Shown: positions 49,521 to 58,714 of the stretch, one piece after another
How the letters are laid out: every line of letters begins with the position of its first letter
How positions within the stretch are numbered: position 1 is the first letter of the stretch
NCBI GenBank assembly: GCA_014338405.1
Contig: JTDE01000267.1
Location: 66,928-130,927 of the forward strand
Direction of reading: 5' to 3'
DNA from: Paragonimus skrjabini miyazakii
Taxonomy: Eukaryota > Platyhelminthes > Trematoda > Plagiorchiida > Troglotrematidae
Length of the DNA stretch: 64,000 nucleotides
Program-made: the position numbers and the translations under genes
The notes under the pieces: model-generated
Told to the model about the DNA's origin: nothing
The model's input: only the letters and a program-made list of their open reading frames with translations
The model's database searches: none

Positions 49521-49988
49521 TTGAGTCTAAACAAAGAAAACACATACCACACACACTAAGTAAAGTGTAGAATTAAAATACGTGGGATTGGGTTTTCAAA
49601 TTACTGCACGAAATCCAGCGTATATTTGACACTACAAGAAAGTAAACTATGCAGTTTTCGATATTTGTTGATTCGACTCTAACCGTTACGGTATCTTCAA
49701 AGAAGAAACTTGTTCACTCCTTAAGAAGAAGTTGGCCTCTTCAGTCACTTGAGATTCGTAATGCCCTGAAGGAAGTGAGTTTCAGATTTCAGAAAGGTGA
49801 CTTGGTGCTTGATGAAAACCTCAGACCGAATTAACCCGATAACGGTGTTCCAAGTTGCATCTGTAACGATCCAAGCACACAGTCAAAATAAAAATTAACT
49901 AGATCACAAAATCTGTTGTCAAAAGTTTGTTGATAAACCTTGCTTCATGTTAATAATCACAGTCTTTGTGGTCGACATAACCCTTCTT
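49521..49988. other. Spacer, nothing recognised
   Basis: AT-rich sequence with a 61-codon plus frame (49649-49834) of no known type. Confidence 0.5.
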
Positions 49989-50216
49989 TCAACAAGCCTT
50001 CGTTTCAACTTCCTCTGCTTTCACACGAATGTCATCTTTTGCTTTCTGTTTTTGTGCTTCAATTAGCTCGAGCCGTTTTTTTGTCTCAAACAATAGCTCG
50101 ACATTCTCTAATCGAGCAATTACATTACTTAGTCGTTCCATTCCGAATTTAGTTTCAGAATTACTCACACGCATGATTCTAGGCGCACAATCACGTTTCA
50201 ATAACCGCCATCCTGT
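49989..50216 (-). CDS. Possible terminal exon encoding a coiled coil, unidentified
   Basis: The minus strand is open from just after a TAA near 50225 to TGA at 49991-49989. It follows possible acceptors (cttaaacag and aaacag, ending near 50217). The peptide starts GWRLLKRDCAPRIMRVS, then runs into MERLSNVIARLENVELLFET and a Lys/Glu/Gln-rich end (EAQKQKAKDDIRVKAEEVE). Heptad spacing of Leu/Val/Ile with charged residues supports a coiled coil of about 45 residues. The composition is unlike the neighbouring non-coding DNA. No family is recognised and no donor-joined partner exon is proven; the possible exon at 50998-51267 is on the same strand upstream. Confidence 0.3.
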   Translation of the reverse strand, partial: TGWRLLKRDCAPRIMRVSNSETKFGMERLSNVIARLENVELLFETKKRLELIEAQKQKAKDDIRVKAEEVETKAC

Positions 50217-50225
50217 TTCTGTTTA

Positions 50226-50997
50226 AGCACACACCCAAGATCCAAGTCTATCACAGTTGTGAGTCGCACGCTAGGTGAGATAGATAGGAAAATGAATTTT
50301 GTTGCCCTCCGCGAAGTTAACATCGCTTAAATGTGTACCGTAAAAACTAATTCATTAAAAAGATTAATCTCCCTCTTACCTTGAGCACGTTGCTTAGGGT
50401 GTGTTATTTGTGCAGGGAAGATAATACCGTCAAAGGAATAATCGTTGAGATCACAAAATTCAAAATGCATTCATTAATCAGGTCCTTAAAAAACTGGATA
50501 CAGAACGAGCGGCTTAAAATGGCTCAACAGCTAAGTAACCACATATAAGGCCGTGGACATTATTTGAACTCCAGATTACTATGGCAAGCAAAAGTCCACC
50601 GTGAACACTGGTCAAATGCGGAATAATAGTTTGCACACCTAGGTCGATGCGATTCCAGTGGTAAGCACTCCTGCCTGTGCTGACTGTCCATACGAAGTGA
50701 AGTTCATTGAACTGTGTCCACTGTAAGTATATAATTCGTTTCCGAGCCACAGGGGTACCGCGAAATACGTTCAGTAAACACTTCAACATCTATTAAATTA
50801 CCCTGTTAGTATGCATGCCTGCGTGCGGTGAGTGCGTGCCGCTTCACAAGAAAATTGACAGTGATAAATTGGTTTGGAGTTAGGGAAGGAGGACGCTTAA
50901 TCATCAAACGAGAAAGGGACAGCTCCCTCGTAGATCAAACATTAACCTGCGCCAAACCAGGACAGACTGCAACAGTAGCACACAACCACCGCTTTAC
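50226..50997. other. Spacer or intron
   Basis: A 91-codon minus frame (50514-50789) lies between the two possible exons, with a TAG just before its ATG. Nothing recognisable. If the two flanking exons are real, this is their intron. Confidence 0.4.
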
Positions 50998-51267
50998 ATC
51001 ACAATGAATGTGCCAACGATATGGGGTGAAAAAGATGAAAGTTTAGTCTTGCTGCCATTAAAAAATACAACGCCTATTCTTCCGTTTGCATTGTGTTCTC
51101 TGATAAACTTTATTGCTGGATCGCTGTTTACCACAGCGGCTTTTATCATACTTTCAGCAATTTTAGGTTCCTGATTGAAGCACATATGTATTGAATAGCC
51201 AAACAATCTCCTGGCGATACTCCTATTTACAGGAAAGGATAGAAAGTGATGAAACGCAGACATCGTC
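50998..51267 (-). CDS. Possible internal exon, unidentified
   Basis: A good acceptor, aataaacctacccattcag, ends at 51268 on the minus strand. The frame that follows stays open for about 90 codons and meets a possible donor (gat|gtaaag) at about 50997, just before a stop. The peptide includes FHHFLSFPVNRSIARRLFGY and IKFIREHNANGRIGVVFFNG. No domain recognised. Open frames of this size are common by chance, so this rests mainly on the acceptor. Confidence 0.22.
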
Positions 51268-51329
51268 CTGAATGGGTAGGTTTATTGTAAAACGTTCGAC
51301 CTAGCAAAGCTTTCTGCTGAATGACAAGC

Positions 51330-51405
51330 AGTCGCAGTAACCGGGGTCGAACCCACAGCAGTGCGAATAATGGAGAAACAATGTTACCACTGTGGTTTTG
51401 CGTGT
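51330..51405 (-). repeat. tRNA-like sequence, probably SINE head
   Basis: On the minus strand: ACCACAGTGGTAACATTG (box A-like), then CTGTGGGTTCGACCCCGG, which contains a near-perfect box B (GGTTCGANNCC type). The spacing between boxes (about 35 bases) fits a tRNA. The arms around the anticodon and the acceptor ends do not pair well, and no CCA-adjacent structure is clear, so it is more likely a SINE head or tRNA pseudogene than a tRNA gene. Confidence 0.5.
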
Positions 51406-51410
51406 TTAAA

Positions 51411-52330
51411 TATCATCCATGAGTACCAAAAATACGCTACGGTAAAGAGCCACAAAAAGAGTTGTTAAACAAAAATTCTTGGTTCTGAAACGTCCTCTCT
51501 CAGAATTCTCTATGTACCATAACCAGGGTCTCAATAAAACGAAAAAATTAACCGAATGCACAAAAACTTTCTTCCGTTTTCGCTAAGTAAACGTGAATTA
51601 TTGAGGATCAACTAATCTGTTATCAAAAGGGGTGTCAATGACTACAGACTGACGGCTCATACTTACACTTGCGAATCTTGCCAAGCAAGTTGAGGTGAAC
51701 TCAGCTGGTTTTCACGCGGTGGCTATATTTAAGTTTGCATAGCGTGTATCACATCACGATAGCCAAACCGACAACACACTGAAGACAAAAAAACTTAAGC
51801 TTCTGACCGACAGGACAGACATAAACTGATAGTCCATTTGTCATGTTAAGATTAGTCAGACTTGACGGTGACGAGGTATATGCGAAATAGTCTACGGATA
51901 ACTTGACGAAGCATGAATGGAGATAATTGTAAAATAGATCACTGATCAAAATATGTGCCGGATGATCATTGTTCATACAAGAAAGGTTATGTGTATGGCG
52001 CAGTGACAAACTGCCTTCATCTTATTATTTGCCATACTACGTAATGTGAAAAGCTAGCAGAAGAAATATTTATATTAAATAATCAAAGAGGTTAAAAGCC
52101 AGGGGGTCCTATTACATCTGTCATCCACAGAAATGGTTAATGAATAGACACCGAGTATAAATTGATAACGCGGAATCATTTTTTGTTGATTATCACTAGT
52201 AAACTTCGGTCTTTAGGCAAACCTCACTCATGGACATTAGATAGCTGTGCAGAACAAAGTTACCGGGTCACGTTCTCCTGTGGGTTGACAGAGAACTGTG
52301 AAGCAATGACGAGTAGTCAGGGATTTGGTT
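51411..52330. other. Non-coding stretch, nothing recognised
   Basis: AT-rich sequence with an 86-codon minus frame (51749-52009) of no known type. Confidence 0.5.
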
Positions 52331-52331
52331 A

Positions 52332-52462
52332 ACTTCAAGTTGAGCATCACTCACGCTTGATTGCAACGTTCGCATTGAGTCAAACTTTCGGCAGAAGCTG
52401 ACTGGAAAAGCCTATTTGAACCCAAAGGCTGTGGTCAAATTTGAATGTTGTTAAACTTGAAA
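52332..52462. repeat. Two SINE family 1 tails in opposite directions
   Basis: 52332-52380 is the tail in minus orientation (cttcaagttgagcatcactc, then gcttgattgcaacgttcgca). 52384-52462 is the tail in plus orientation (gcagaagctgactggaaaag, aaaggctgtggtcaaatttg, then gttgttaaacttgaa). They meet with only a few bases between, giving an inverted arrangement of truncated tails. Confidence 0.65.
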
Positions 52463-52987
52463 TGTAAAGCAACAGGCTTCTGATCAATATCCTTGAGTGT
52501 ATCACATTTTCCGCCCACGTACGAGAAGGTATATCTTCTTCAACAGTAGCTAACCGTCTTACCCAAGTTGCCTTCCGTGTGTTGGATTGCACAGAAAGGT
52601 CAGTGTAGGAAAAAGGAAAAAAGAAACTAGAACCATGTTAGACTTCTCGTCGAAAGTGCAGGTTTCGTTATCATCGTGGATGGCTGAGCATATACAGGAG
52701 TTTGGAAAACGACTACAAATTTATTATTAAAGACACCCTGGAGGTGTTGACATTGTTAAAAAAGTTACTTAGGAGCACAACGTGTCTAAACCGGGCGTTA
52801 ATGCTTTAGAGAGAATTCGTTACCTGGTGCGACTACTTTTAATACAGTGTACGACAATTATCTGCTGCTTTGGTTCAGGACGCAACCTTGCCTCACTTCG
52901 AAAACGTGAAAAAATAGTAATAATATGGCACATATTACAGCAGACACGCGTCACCAACGTTTTTATTCTACTAATTCAACTATTAAC
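52463..52987. other. Spacer, nothing recognised
   Basis: AT-rich sequence flanking the young PLE insertion; short frames only. Confidence 0.5.
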
Positions 52988-52999
52988 TTACTTGATTTT
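52988..52999 (+). repeat. Target-site duplication, left copy
   Basis: ttacttgatttt occurs here and at 54810-54821, immediately outside the PLE. The last two bases overlap the edge of the inverted repeat as counted by sequence match, so the duplication could be 10 to 12 bp. Confidence 0.75.
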
Positions 53000-53226
53000 T
53001 GAACAACACCGTTAGAACAAGAAAACTGGTAGATGCAAGCATTTCGTATTGACTCATCAGTACCAAATTTACAATAACATGAAACGGTTTTTTATATCGA
53101 ACAGTTTAGGGGTGGGCAGGATGGATAGTTGATTGATGGATTAGAAAAGGTCACTAAGTCCAGGGTAGGGTCAAATTCACGAACAATTGTTTCTGAACAC
53201 ACAGGGCCGGCTTCAGTCGATTGATT
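52998..53226 (-). repeat. Left arm, 229-bp perfect inverted terminal repeat of PLE
   Basis: This equals the reverse complement of 54559-54787 along its full length with no mismatch or gap that I could find (paired coordinates sum to 107785). It is an inverted copy of the last 24 codons plus the 3' UTR of the element. On the left it is 22 bp shorter than the 3' end at 54809. Confidence 0.95.
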
Positions 53227-53239
53227 ACCTATCCTGGCA

Positions 53240-54631
53240 ATGACAAATTCTCCGTATCATAAACTGGCACGCTGGTTAGTCACTATCTTAAATCCTTTGA
53301 GACAAAAGTTTCAGGAATATTCCATTAAAGATTCTTTCGAACTGATAAGTGACTTAGACAACATCAATCTTGCTAATGAGTTGATGTGTTCCATAGACGT
53401 TCAGTCACTGTTCACGAATGTCCCATTACATGAGACAATTGACTATATTTGTGAGCTCGTTGAAACGAGCCACATTAGTTTGCCTCTGCCTAGCGATATT
53501 CTGAAGGAAGCCTTATTGTTATGCACTGAGAACGTCAGCTTCCGTTTTCTTGATCGGTGCTACCGCCAAATAGATGGGGTAGCCATGGGAAGTCCATTAG
53601 GGCCAATCTTAGCTGACTTTTTCATATTAAAGATTGAACAAGAGTTAGCCAGGGACATAGCGAGTCTGTCATACTACAAACGTTACGTTGGTGATACACT
53701 AGTATTCAGTCGGTCCAAACAGACAATAGATAACCTATTGCAGCGCTTGAATAGTTGTCATCCCAATCTGAAGGTAACGTGTGAATTTGAGACTGATAAT
53801 TGTTTGCCGTTTCTAGACATACTCATAAGTCGCCGGGAAGATGGCTCTATCAAAAGAGGTGTTTATAGGAAATCCACGTGGACTGGTCAATACCTAAACT
53901 TTAGTAGTTTCACACCGATCCATCAAAGGCGCGCACTAGTGAATACACTATTCACACGCGCAAGACGAATCTGTACACAAGACAGTTTTGTGGAGGAATT
54001 AGAGTTGATCACGACTGTACTCCAATCAAACGGTTACCCAAAAAGCTTCATAGAAAGACACAGTAGGCCGAAACCGCCGTCTGAACCGGTGGTCACTGTA
54101 AGAAAGAAGAAGGTTTATATAGAATTGCCTTTTAAAGGCGATTATAGTATGCACCAAACAACACAAAGACTGGTCAATTCGATTAAACGAGCATTCAATG
54201 CAGCTGAACTGTGTGTACTAGCTCGAACCCAAAAGTTGCCTGTGCCTTCAATCAAAGGAGATCAACCTGTCGGTGTCACCTCACACTGTATCTACCAATT
54301 CACATGTAACTGCAAAGAAAGTTACATAGGCAGAACCGAGAGGTGTTTGATTTCCAGAGTGAAGGAACACTTGCCCAAATGGGTTCAGAACTCAGTGTTA
54401 CCGAAGAATGGCAATGTTATTGAAACACGCAAACAACCAGTGTCCGCCATCGCAAGGCACATCCTGACCACTGGTCACGTGATCGATCCGGCTTGTGCAT
54501 TCAGAATTTTATTACGTCATCCCAGTTCAAGATTCTTGCGGTTTGCTGAGGCTGTTGCAATCAATCGACTGAAGCCGGCCCTGTGTGTTCAGAAACAATT
54601 GTTCGTGAATTTGACCCTACCCTGGACTTAG
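53240..54631 (+). CDS. Penelope-like RT plus GIY-YIG endonuclease, N-terminally truncated
   Basis: 463 codons from ATG 53240 to TAG; coding sequence continues in frame for four codons upstream (PILA) until the inverted repeat edge, so the ATG is an internal methionine. RT: motif A SIDVQSLFTN (Asp53), motif B DGVAMGSPLGP (112-122), motif C YVGD (149-152), where the first catalytic aspartate is glycine, then LPFLDILI (189-196) and the thumb (about 230-275). Linker to about 330. GIY-YIG: HCIYQFTCNC (349-358) and YIGRT (362-366), followed by Arg373 and Glu376 in ISRVKEHL and the C-terminal TTGHVIDPACAF and ILLRHP. Full PLE proteins are much longer; the region ahead of RT, with the fingers, is missing. 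The product would be an inactive RT; the endonuclease core looks largely intact. Confidence 0.92.
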   Translation: MTNSPYHKLARWLVTILNPLRQKFQEYSIKDSFELISDLDNINLANELMCSIDVQSLFTNVPLHETIDYICELVETSHISLPLPSDILKEALLLCTENVSFRFLDRCYRQIDGVAMGSPLGPILADFFILKIEQELARDIASLSYYKRYVGDTLVFSRSKQTIDNLLQRLNSCHPNLKVTCEFETDNCLPFLDILISRREDGSIKRGVYRKSTWTGQYLNFSSFTPIHQRRALVNTLFTRARRICTQDSFVEELELITTVLQSNGYPKSFIERHSRPKPPSEPVVTVRKKKVYIELPFKGDYSMHQTTQRLVNSIKRAFNAAELCVLARTQKLPVPSIKGDQPVGVTSHCIYQFTCNCKESYIGRTERCLISRVKEHLPKWVQNSVLPKNGNVIETRKQPVSAIARHILTTGHVIDPACAFRILLRHPSSRFLRFAEAVAINRLKPALCVQKQLFVNLTLPWT

Positions 54632-54787
54632 TGACCTTTTCTAATCCATCAATCAACTATCCATCCTGCCCACCCCTAAACTGTTCGATATAAAAAACCG
54701 TTTCATGTTATTGTAAATTTGGTACTGATGAGTCAATACGAAATGCTTGCATCTACCAGTTTTCTTGTTCTAACGGTGTTGTTCAAA
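54559..54787 (+). repeat. Right arm, 229-bp perfect inverted terminal repeat of PLE
   Basis: Partner of 52998-53226. It spans the last 24 codons of the open frame and most of the 3' UTR. Confidence 0.95.
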
Positions 54788-54809
54788 CTTCTGAAGGGAA
54801 CGAACTGTT

Positions 54810-54821
54810 TTACTTGATTTT
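54810..54821 (+). repeat. Target-site duplication, right copy
   Basis: ttacttgatttt, same as 52988-52999. The 3' end of the element (54788-54809, cttctgaagggaacgaactg) is confirmed by the related copy at 38770-39395, which carries a near-identical string before its own flank. Confidence 0.75.
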
Positions 54822-55960
54822 GTTTAAACTCGAAGTATACATATTGCATATCTCTCCCATGTGCCTATGTGGACGGTATTATAAAAAATTGCGAAATTCT
54901 TTTGGTAATCATTGAGTCTTACAATTTATTTGTTGTAATAAACTGGATGACAAAACGACTGATCTTCTTCTCTCGCAGCTTTCGTTAAGAAAGTATTCTA
55001 CTTCGGCCGCTGCAACCCAGTTTCTCAATTTAACCACATGTAAAATTAAGTTGGTTGAAGCGGTACTTTTCTATATACACCCACCGTCAATTCACTGTTC
55101 CTTATCATATTGTCTAACTTTGTTTGTACAGTCCTAATCAAAATTACCTTGCTGTTTTCAAAGGATCTCAATTTACGACCGCTGTCTAGTTGTTTATTGC
55201 TAACTCACTCTCGGGCTAACGTAGTGGTGGGTTATACTGTGTTAAATAAAATCAGCGCTTAGAATCTTCTCTTCTATTAAACGAAATGATGTATCAATGT
55301 TTTGTCAGGTTGCGGTCTTGAAAAAAATCTAACTAAATGGTAATGTGTATACCAGCGTTAGCATCTCCGAATTGGTTTCACAGGACTTCAGACATCAGTA
55401 CAGATTGGTGTGAAGTTGGGCAGATGTTTGTGGATGGTAATGGTAAAATGTTCGAAACTTCAAAAACCATTTTAGAACTTAGATACATTCGACACCATTA
55501 GAATATGTACATTTGGAACTACATTCCTAATAAAGTGTTTCTGGTCTTGAACAGCTGAGAGCAAAGCAAACGCGATCAGTGATGTTTTTCAATCCGGGAA
55601 AGATGGATAATAGTTTTACTGACGTATGTATTCTAAAAACGTCCTGTAACTACCAACTAACCCAATTTTTCCAGTTTTACATTGATATCGTTTTAGACAC
55701 TTATTTATTTGCTTGAAACTCACTTAGGAATCTAGCCAAACAAAATGTAGGCCTCATGAATCTGGGTTTTATATCCTCTCTTCCGCAGTTCGCATTAAAG
55801 TCCTCATTACATATCCTAATTCACTCTGCCGAATTTAACACACTTGAAATGAGTTGAATTTTTGCACAGCTAGACTGTCCTTTTTGCATAAATGCATCAT
55901 TCTGGGTCAAGGTGGCCATAAGGCGGACCCGGTGACCATTGTTAGGATAAAAGTGATATT
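54822..55960. other. Non-coding stretch, nothing recognised
   Basis: AT-rich sequence without long frames or motifs. Confidence 0.5.
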
Positions 55961-56221
55961 TTCAAGTTGAACATCACCCACAATTGATCGCAGCTGTCGC
56001 ATCTCCATAGACTTTCCAGTCGGCTCCTTTCGAAAAGAAGCACTAGACTTGAGTTTCGCTCTCATTAGAGCTCGTCAGTAGTGCATATCATCGCCACCGC
56101 CGGGACTTGAACCACGGACATGCTGTTCATGAGGCAACCGTGTTTACCACTGCTCCATTGACCTCACGTTAGGCACGACCGAATTATCATATGTGAACGC
56201 TCAACCACTTTCGCTTGTGAG
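55961..56221 (-). repeat. tRNA-derived SINE (family 1), best copy
   Basis: In sense (minus) direction: a leader CTCACAAGCGAAAGTGGTTG ... TCGGTCGTGCC of about 50 bp, then a tRNA-like part with box A TGGAGCAGTGGTAAACACG, an anticodon-arm loop CTCATGA (anticodon position CAT), and box B GGTTCAAGTCCCGG, then a body (GAGCTCTAATGAGAGCGAAA) and tail (CCGACTGGAAAGTCTATGG ... GATGTTCAACTTGAA). 261 bp. The two boxes are the internal RNA polymerase III promoter. Other copies are at 8606, 8884, 12920, 19169, 25285, 29306, 33741 and 52332. Confidence 0.85.
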
Positions 56222-57479
56222 TAATCATCACAATCGTTTTTCAAACAAATGAGAATATTTCTACCACTTGTATTTTTCACTCGTTTGCAAGCTACATTAA
56301 CAAGTTTTCACAAGACAGTTGATACATAACAGACTGGAGACTTTGAACCTGTTTGCTTATAGTAGTCATTTTGTGTTCATCTGTGTCATCGCCTCGCATG
56401 TTAATGTCAATTTTAATTTGGTTGGTAAGTTGTCTGAAGATCCAAATAGAGTCTGGTCGGCAATGCTGTTTTTGATCTTACGATATGAACAAATCCGTTG
56501 GCAACGTTTGTGAATAATAATTATAGTTATTCACAGAGTCACACGTTGGCAGTGTGTCTATTTCGAATTTAAATTGACTGCCCAATGGATTCAAAAATTT
56601 TCAAGCACCCTCAGTAATTAATTGATCAAATCTTTTGATCATCTCGGTCACTCATAAATCATATGCGGACAGCAGGTTTTCCTGAATTAACATCACGGCA
56701 TCAGTCAAAAGGAAATGAGCGAAATTGTAATATAATGATTTTTGAATCCTGTTAGAAATCCATCTAGTCTCCGCCGACTTCCACTAAAAATATTTCAAAT
56801 TCCTTGTCATTCACTGACTTACCGAAAACTGTTCTGAAACAAAATTTCGTGTCGGTTTCTGTCCCCATTAAAGAAGGTTACACTCTTATGTAGCTTATGT
56901 TATCCAGGTTCTAATGCACGCTAGTTCCTTAATGAAACTATTGGTTTAGCATAAATTTATGCTTGCGTTTTACCCACACATAATTAGGTAGTATTCTGAA
57001 ATGAAGGTGTTCCTGGATGAATTTGAAAAAAACGAGTGGCATAATGTATGATGTCTCATACGAAACTCTTTTTCCGTTTCTCATCAATTACCACACCGAG
57101 GGTAATGCAAGTTATTTATAGTAGGCGGACGTAGCAAAAAGCAGTGAAGACAGTAGGTTTGTCGGCGGCTAATCAATGACGTTCTGGAGGCAGTTGCATG
57201 ACGACGTCATTGCAATCAGTATTGGTATTGATGAGGAACTTTCAAAAACTACGGATCGGAGGTTAAATATTACAAATTTCTGCCATAGTGATATGGAAAG
57301 GCAAGTTTCAATTCAAACTCTCGGGTGAGTGGTAAGTTATAAAAAGTAACCGTAGACTGAAGTATAATTTGGCATATCAGAAGAGGGTAAGAGTTAACAA
57401 GAAAATGCAAGCGAAAAGATCATTGGTTTCTGCGCATAAAGAGCAGGACTGGTTCAGCAATTTTTCCTAACCTTCACAA
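56222..57479. other. Non-coding stretch, nothing recognised
   Basis: AT-rich sequence; longest frame 64 codons (plus, 56319-56513). Confidence 0.5.
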
Positions 57480-58230
57480 GTTTTAGAATGTGTCACGATT
57501 CTTGGCCGTACATTATTCGGAAATTCACACCTGCGTCCAACTTATGTCCAGTTTCTTTCCGCTCTGTAGTAGTGACACTTTGCAACCTCCCATTTGCCGA
57601 ATTAATCAACCACCTGCGGATGTGTTCATTGATGCCTGACTTCACTGACATTGGCGTACAACCAACATAATTCCTTTAGGTACGGATAACATTATGAATT
57701 ACGTTGTGGCTGTCAGCCAAGTTTACTGGGTCTTCTTTTGAAAACGCTGGTAGCTGCATCGTTTCCTCACTAATCACAACTTGTATGACGTTGTGAGTCT
57801 ACTTGGTAGCCGGCATAAGCTCCTGATTGACGAGATCAAAATTGTTACACTGTCGGAAAGTGAAGGGAGATAAACGCTTTCACGTAGTACGGTTGTGATA
57901 ACCGGCCTTGGATCAAATGGCTCAGTATATTTATTGACAAGGTGCAAAAGATGATCGCCATCTAAAAATGTTGTATACAATTTCTGCTCCTCTTATCGCA
58001 TATGGTAATCGACTCACTTTACTGAATGGTATGTATGTGAGTTCGCGTTTGAAAAAAGGCAATGACCTGAGTGGGTGTTTTTGTAGTGCTTACCACTAGC
58101 TACCGAGCCATCTACTCTTCTAATCAACAGGATATCCAGAGAAGTCATTGGTTTGTCAATCTCAGTTTCGTACGGGGATACGACCCCCATGTGGAAAGGA
58201 TTCAACTAGATATACGGCTAAAGCATCTCA
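57480..58230 (-). pseudogene. Penelope-like element relic: thumb, GIY-YIG and C-terminus
   Basis: On the minus strand, from the right: YETEIDKPMTSLDILLIRRV (palm end, 58190-58130), then HYKNTHSGH, stops and frame changes, VITTVLRESVYLP (thumb), and from about 57700 NYVGCTPMSVKSGINEHIRR and WLINSANGRL, then ETGHKLDAGVNFRIMY. This follows the GIY-YIG to C-terminus order, with the YIG half reading YVG. Palm motifs A to C are absent. The family differs from the 53-kb copy. Confidence 0.72.
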
Positions 58231-58714
58231 TTTTTAGATGCACCTTTAAGAGCCATACCGTCAGCATGCCTTCTACAAAAGGAGACTCGTATTCTACATA
58301 AGGTTTGCCACGAATTTTTACTCCAATCTTCATTTGATTACGTCTCAGGTAAACGTCAATTTTAGAGAAGTAAACGTATGTCGCAGGATGTTAATGTTTC
58401 AGTCCAATTTTATCAATCTTTCGGGCTAGCAGAAATTTTGCAGGAAAATTTAGTAGGTCCATAGGTGAAGTATTCGATTAACAGTGGCTCTTTAGTTGTC
58501 AGTACATCGGTGCGTGAGACTGTCGATATTTTATAAGATTTTTTTTCTAGAAAAATGAAATCCTGTACACTCCATCGATTTTCTTGAAGAATCTCATTTT
58601 TTACAAGTACCGAAAACCAAGTTTGTATTCAAAGGTCAGTAATAAGCAAATTAACGGAGTGGCCTGTTTAACTCTGCATTGACGGAGGTATGTTTAGGGA
58701 TAATTGAAAGGAAT
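58231..58714. other. Junction between two PLE relics
   Basis: AT-rich sequence between a minus-strand and a plus-strand PLE part. A 76-codon plus frame (58071-58301) mostly overlaps the relic to the left in antisense. No motif recognised. Confidence 0.5.

Larger units (their letters stand above)
53000..54809 (+). mobile_element. Young Penelope-like element with inverted terminal repeats
   Basis: The body is 1.8 kb: an inverted copy of the 3' end (53000-53226), a 5'-truncated RT/GIY-YIG open frame, and the 3' UTR, which includes the strings gagtcaatacgaaatgcttg and gttcaaacttctgaaggg. Flanks carry a 12-bp direct repeat. Perfect arms and an unbroken frame mark this as the most recent insertion in the window. 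Related older copies lie at 35040-36245 and 38770-39395. PLEs move by target-primed reverse transcription using RT plus a GIY-YIG nuclease and are known for truncated and partly inverted copies. Confidence 0.92.

Noticed and set aside
58201..58301. Plus-strand peptide VSMPSTKGDS resembling the PLE linker before GIY-YIG
   Set aside because: The match is only a few residues, with no GIY-YIG following on that strand.
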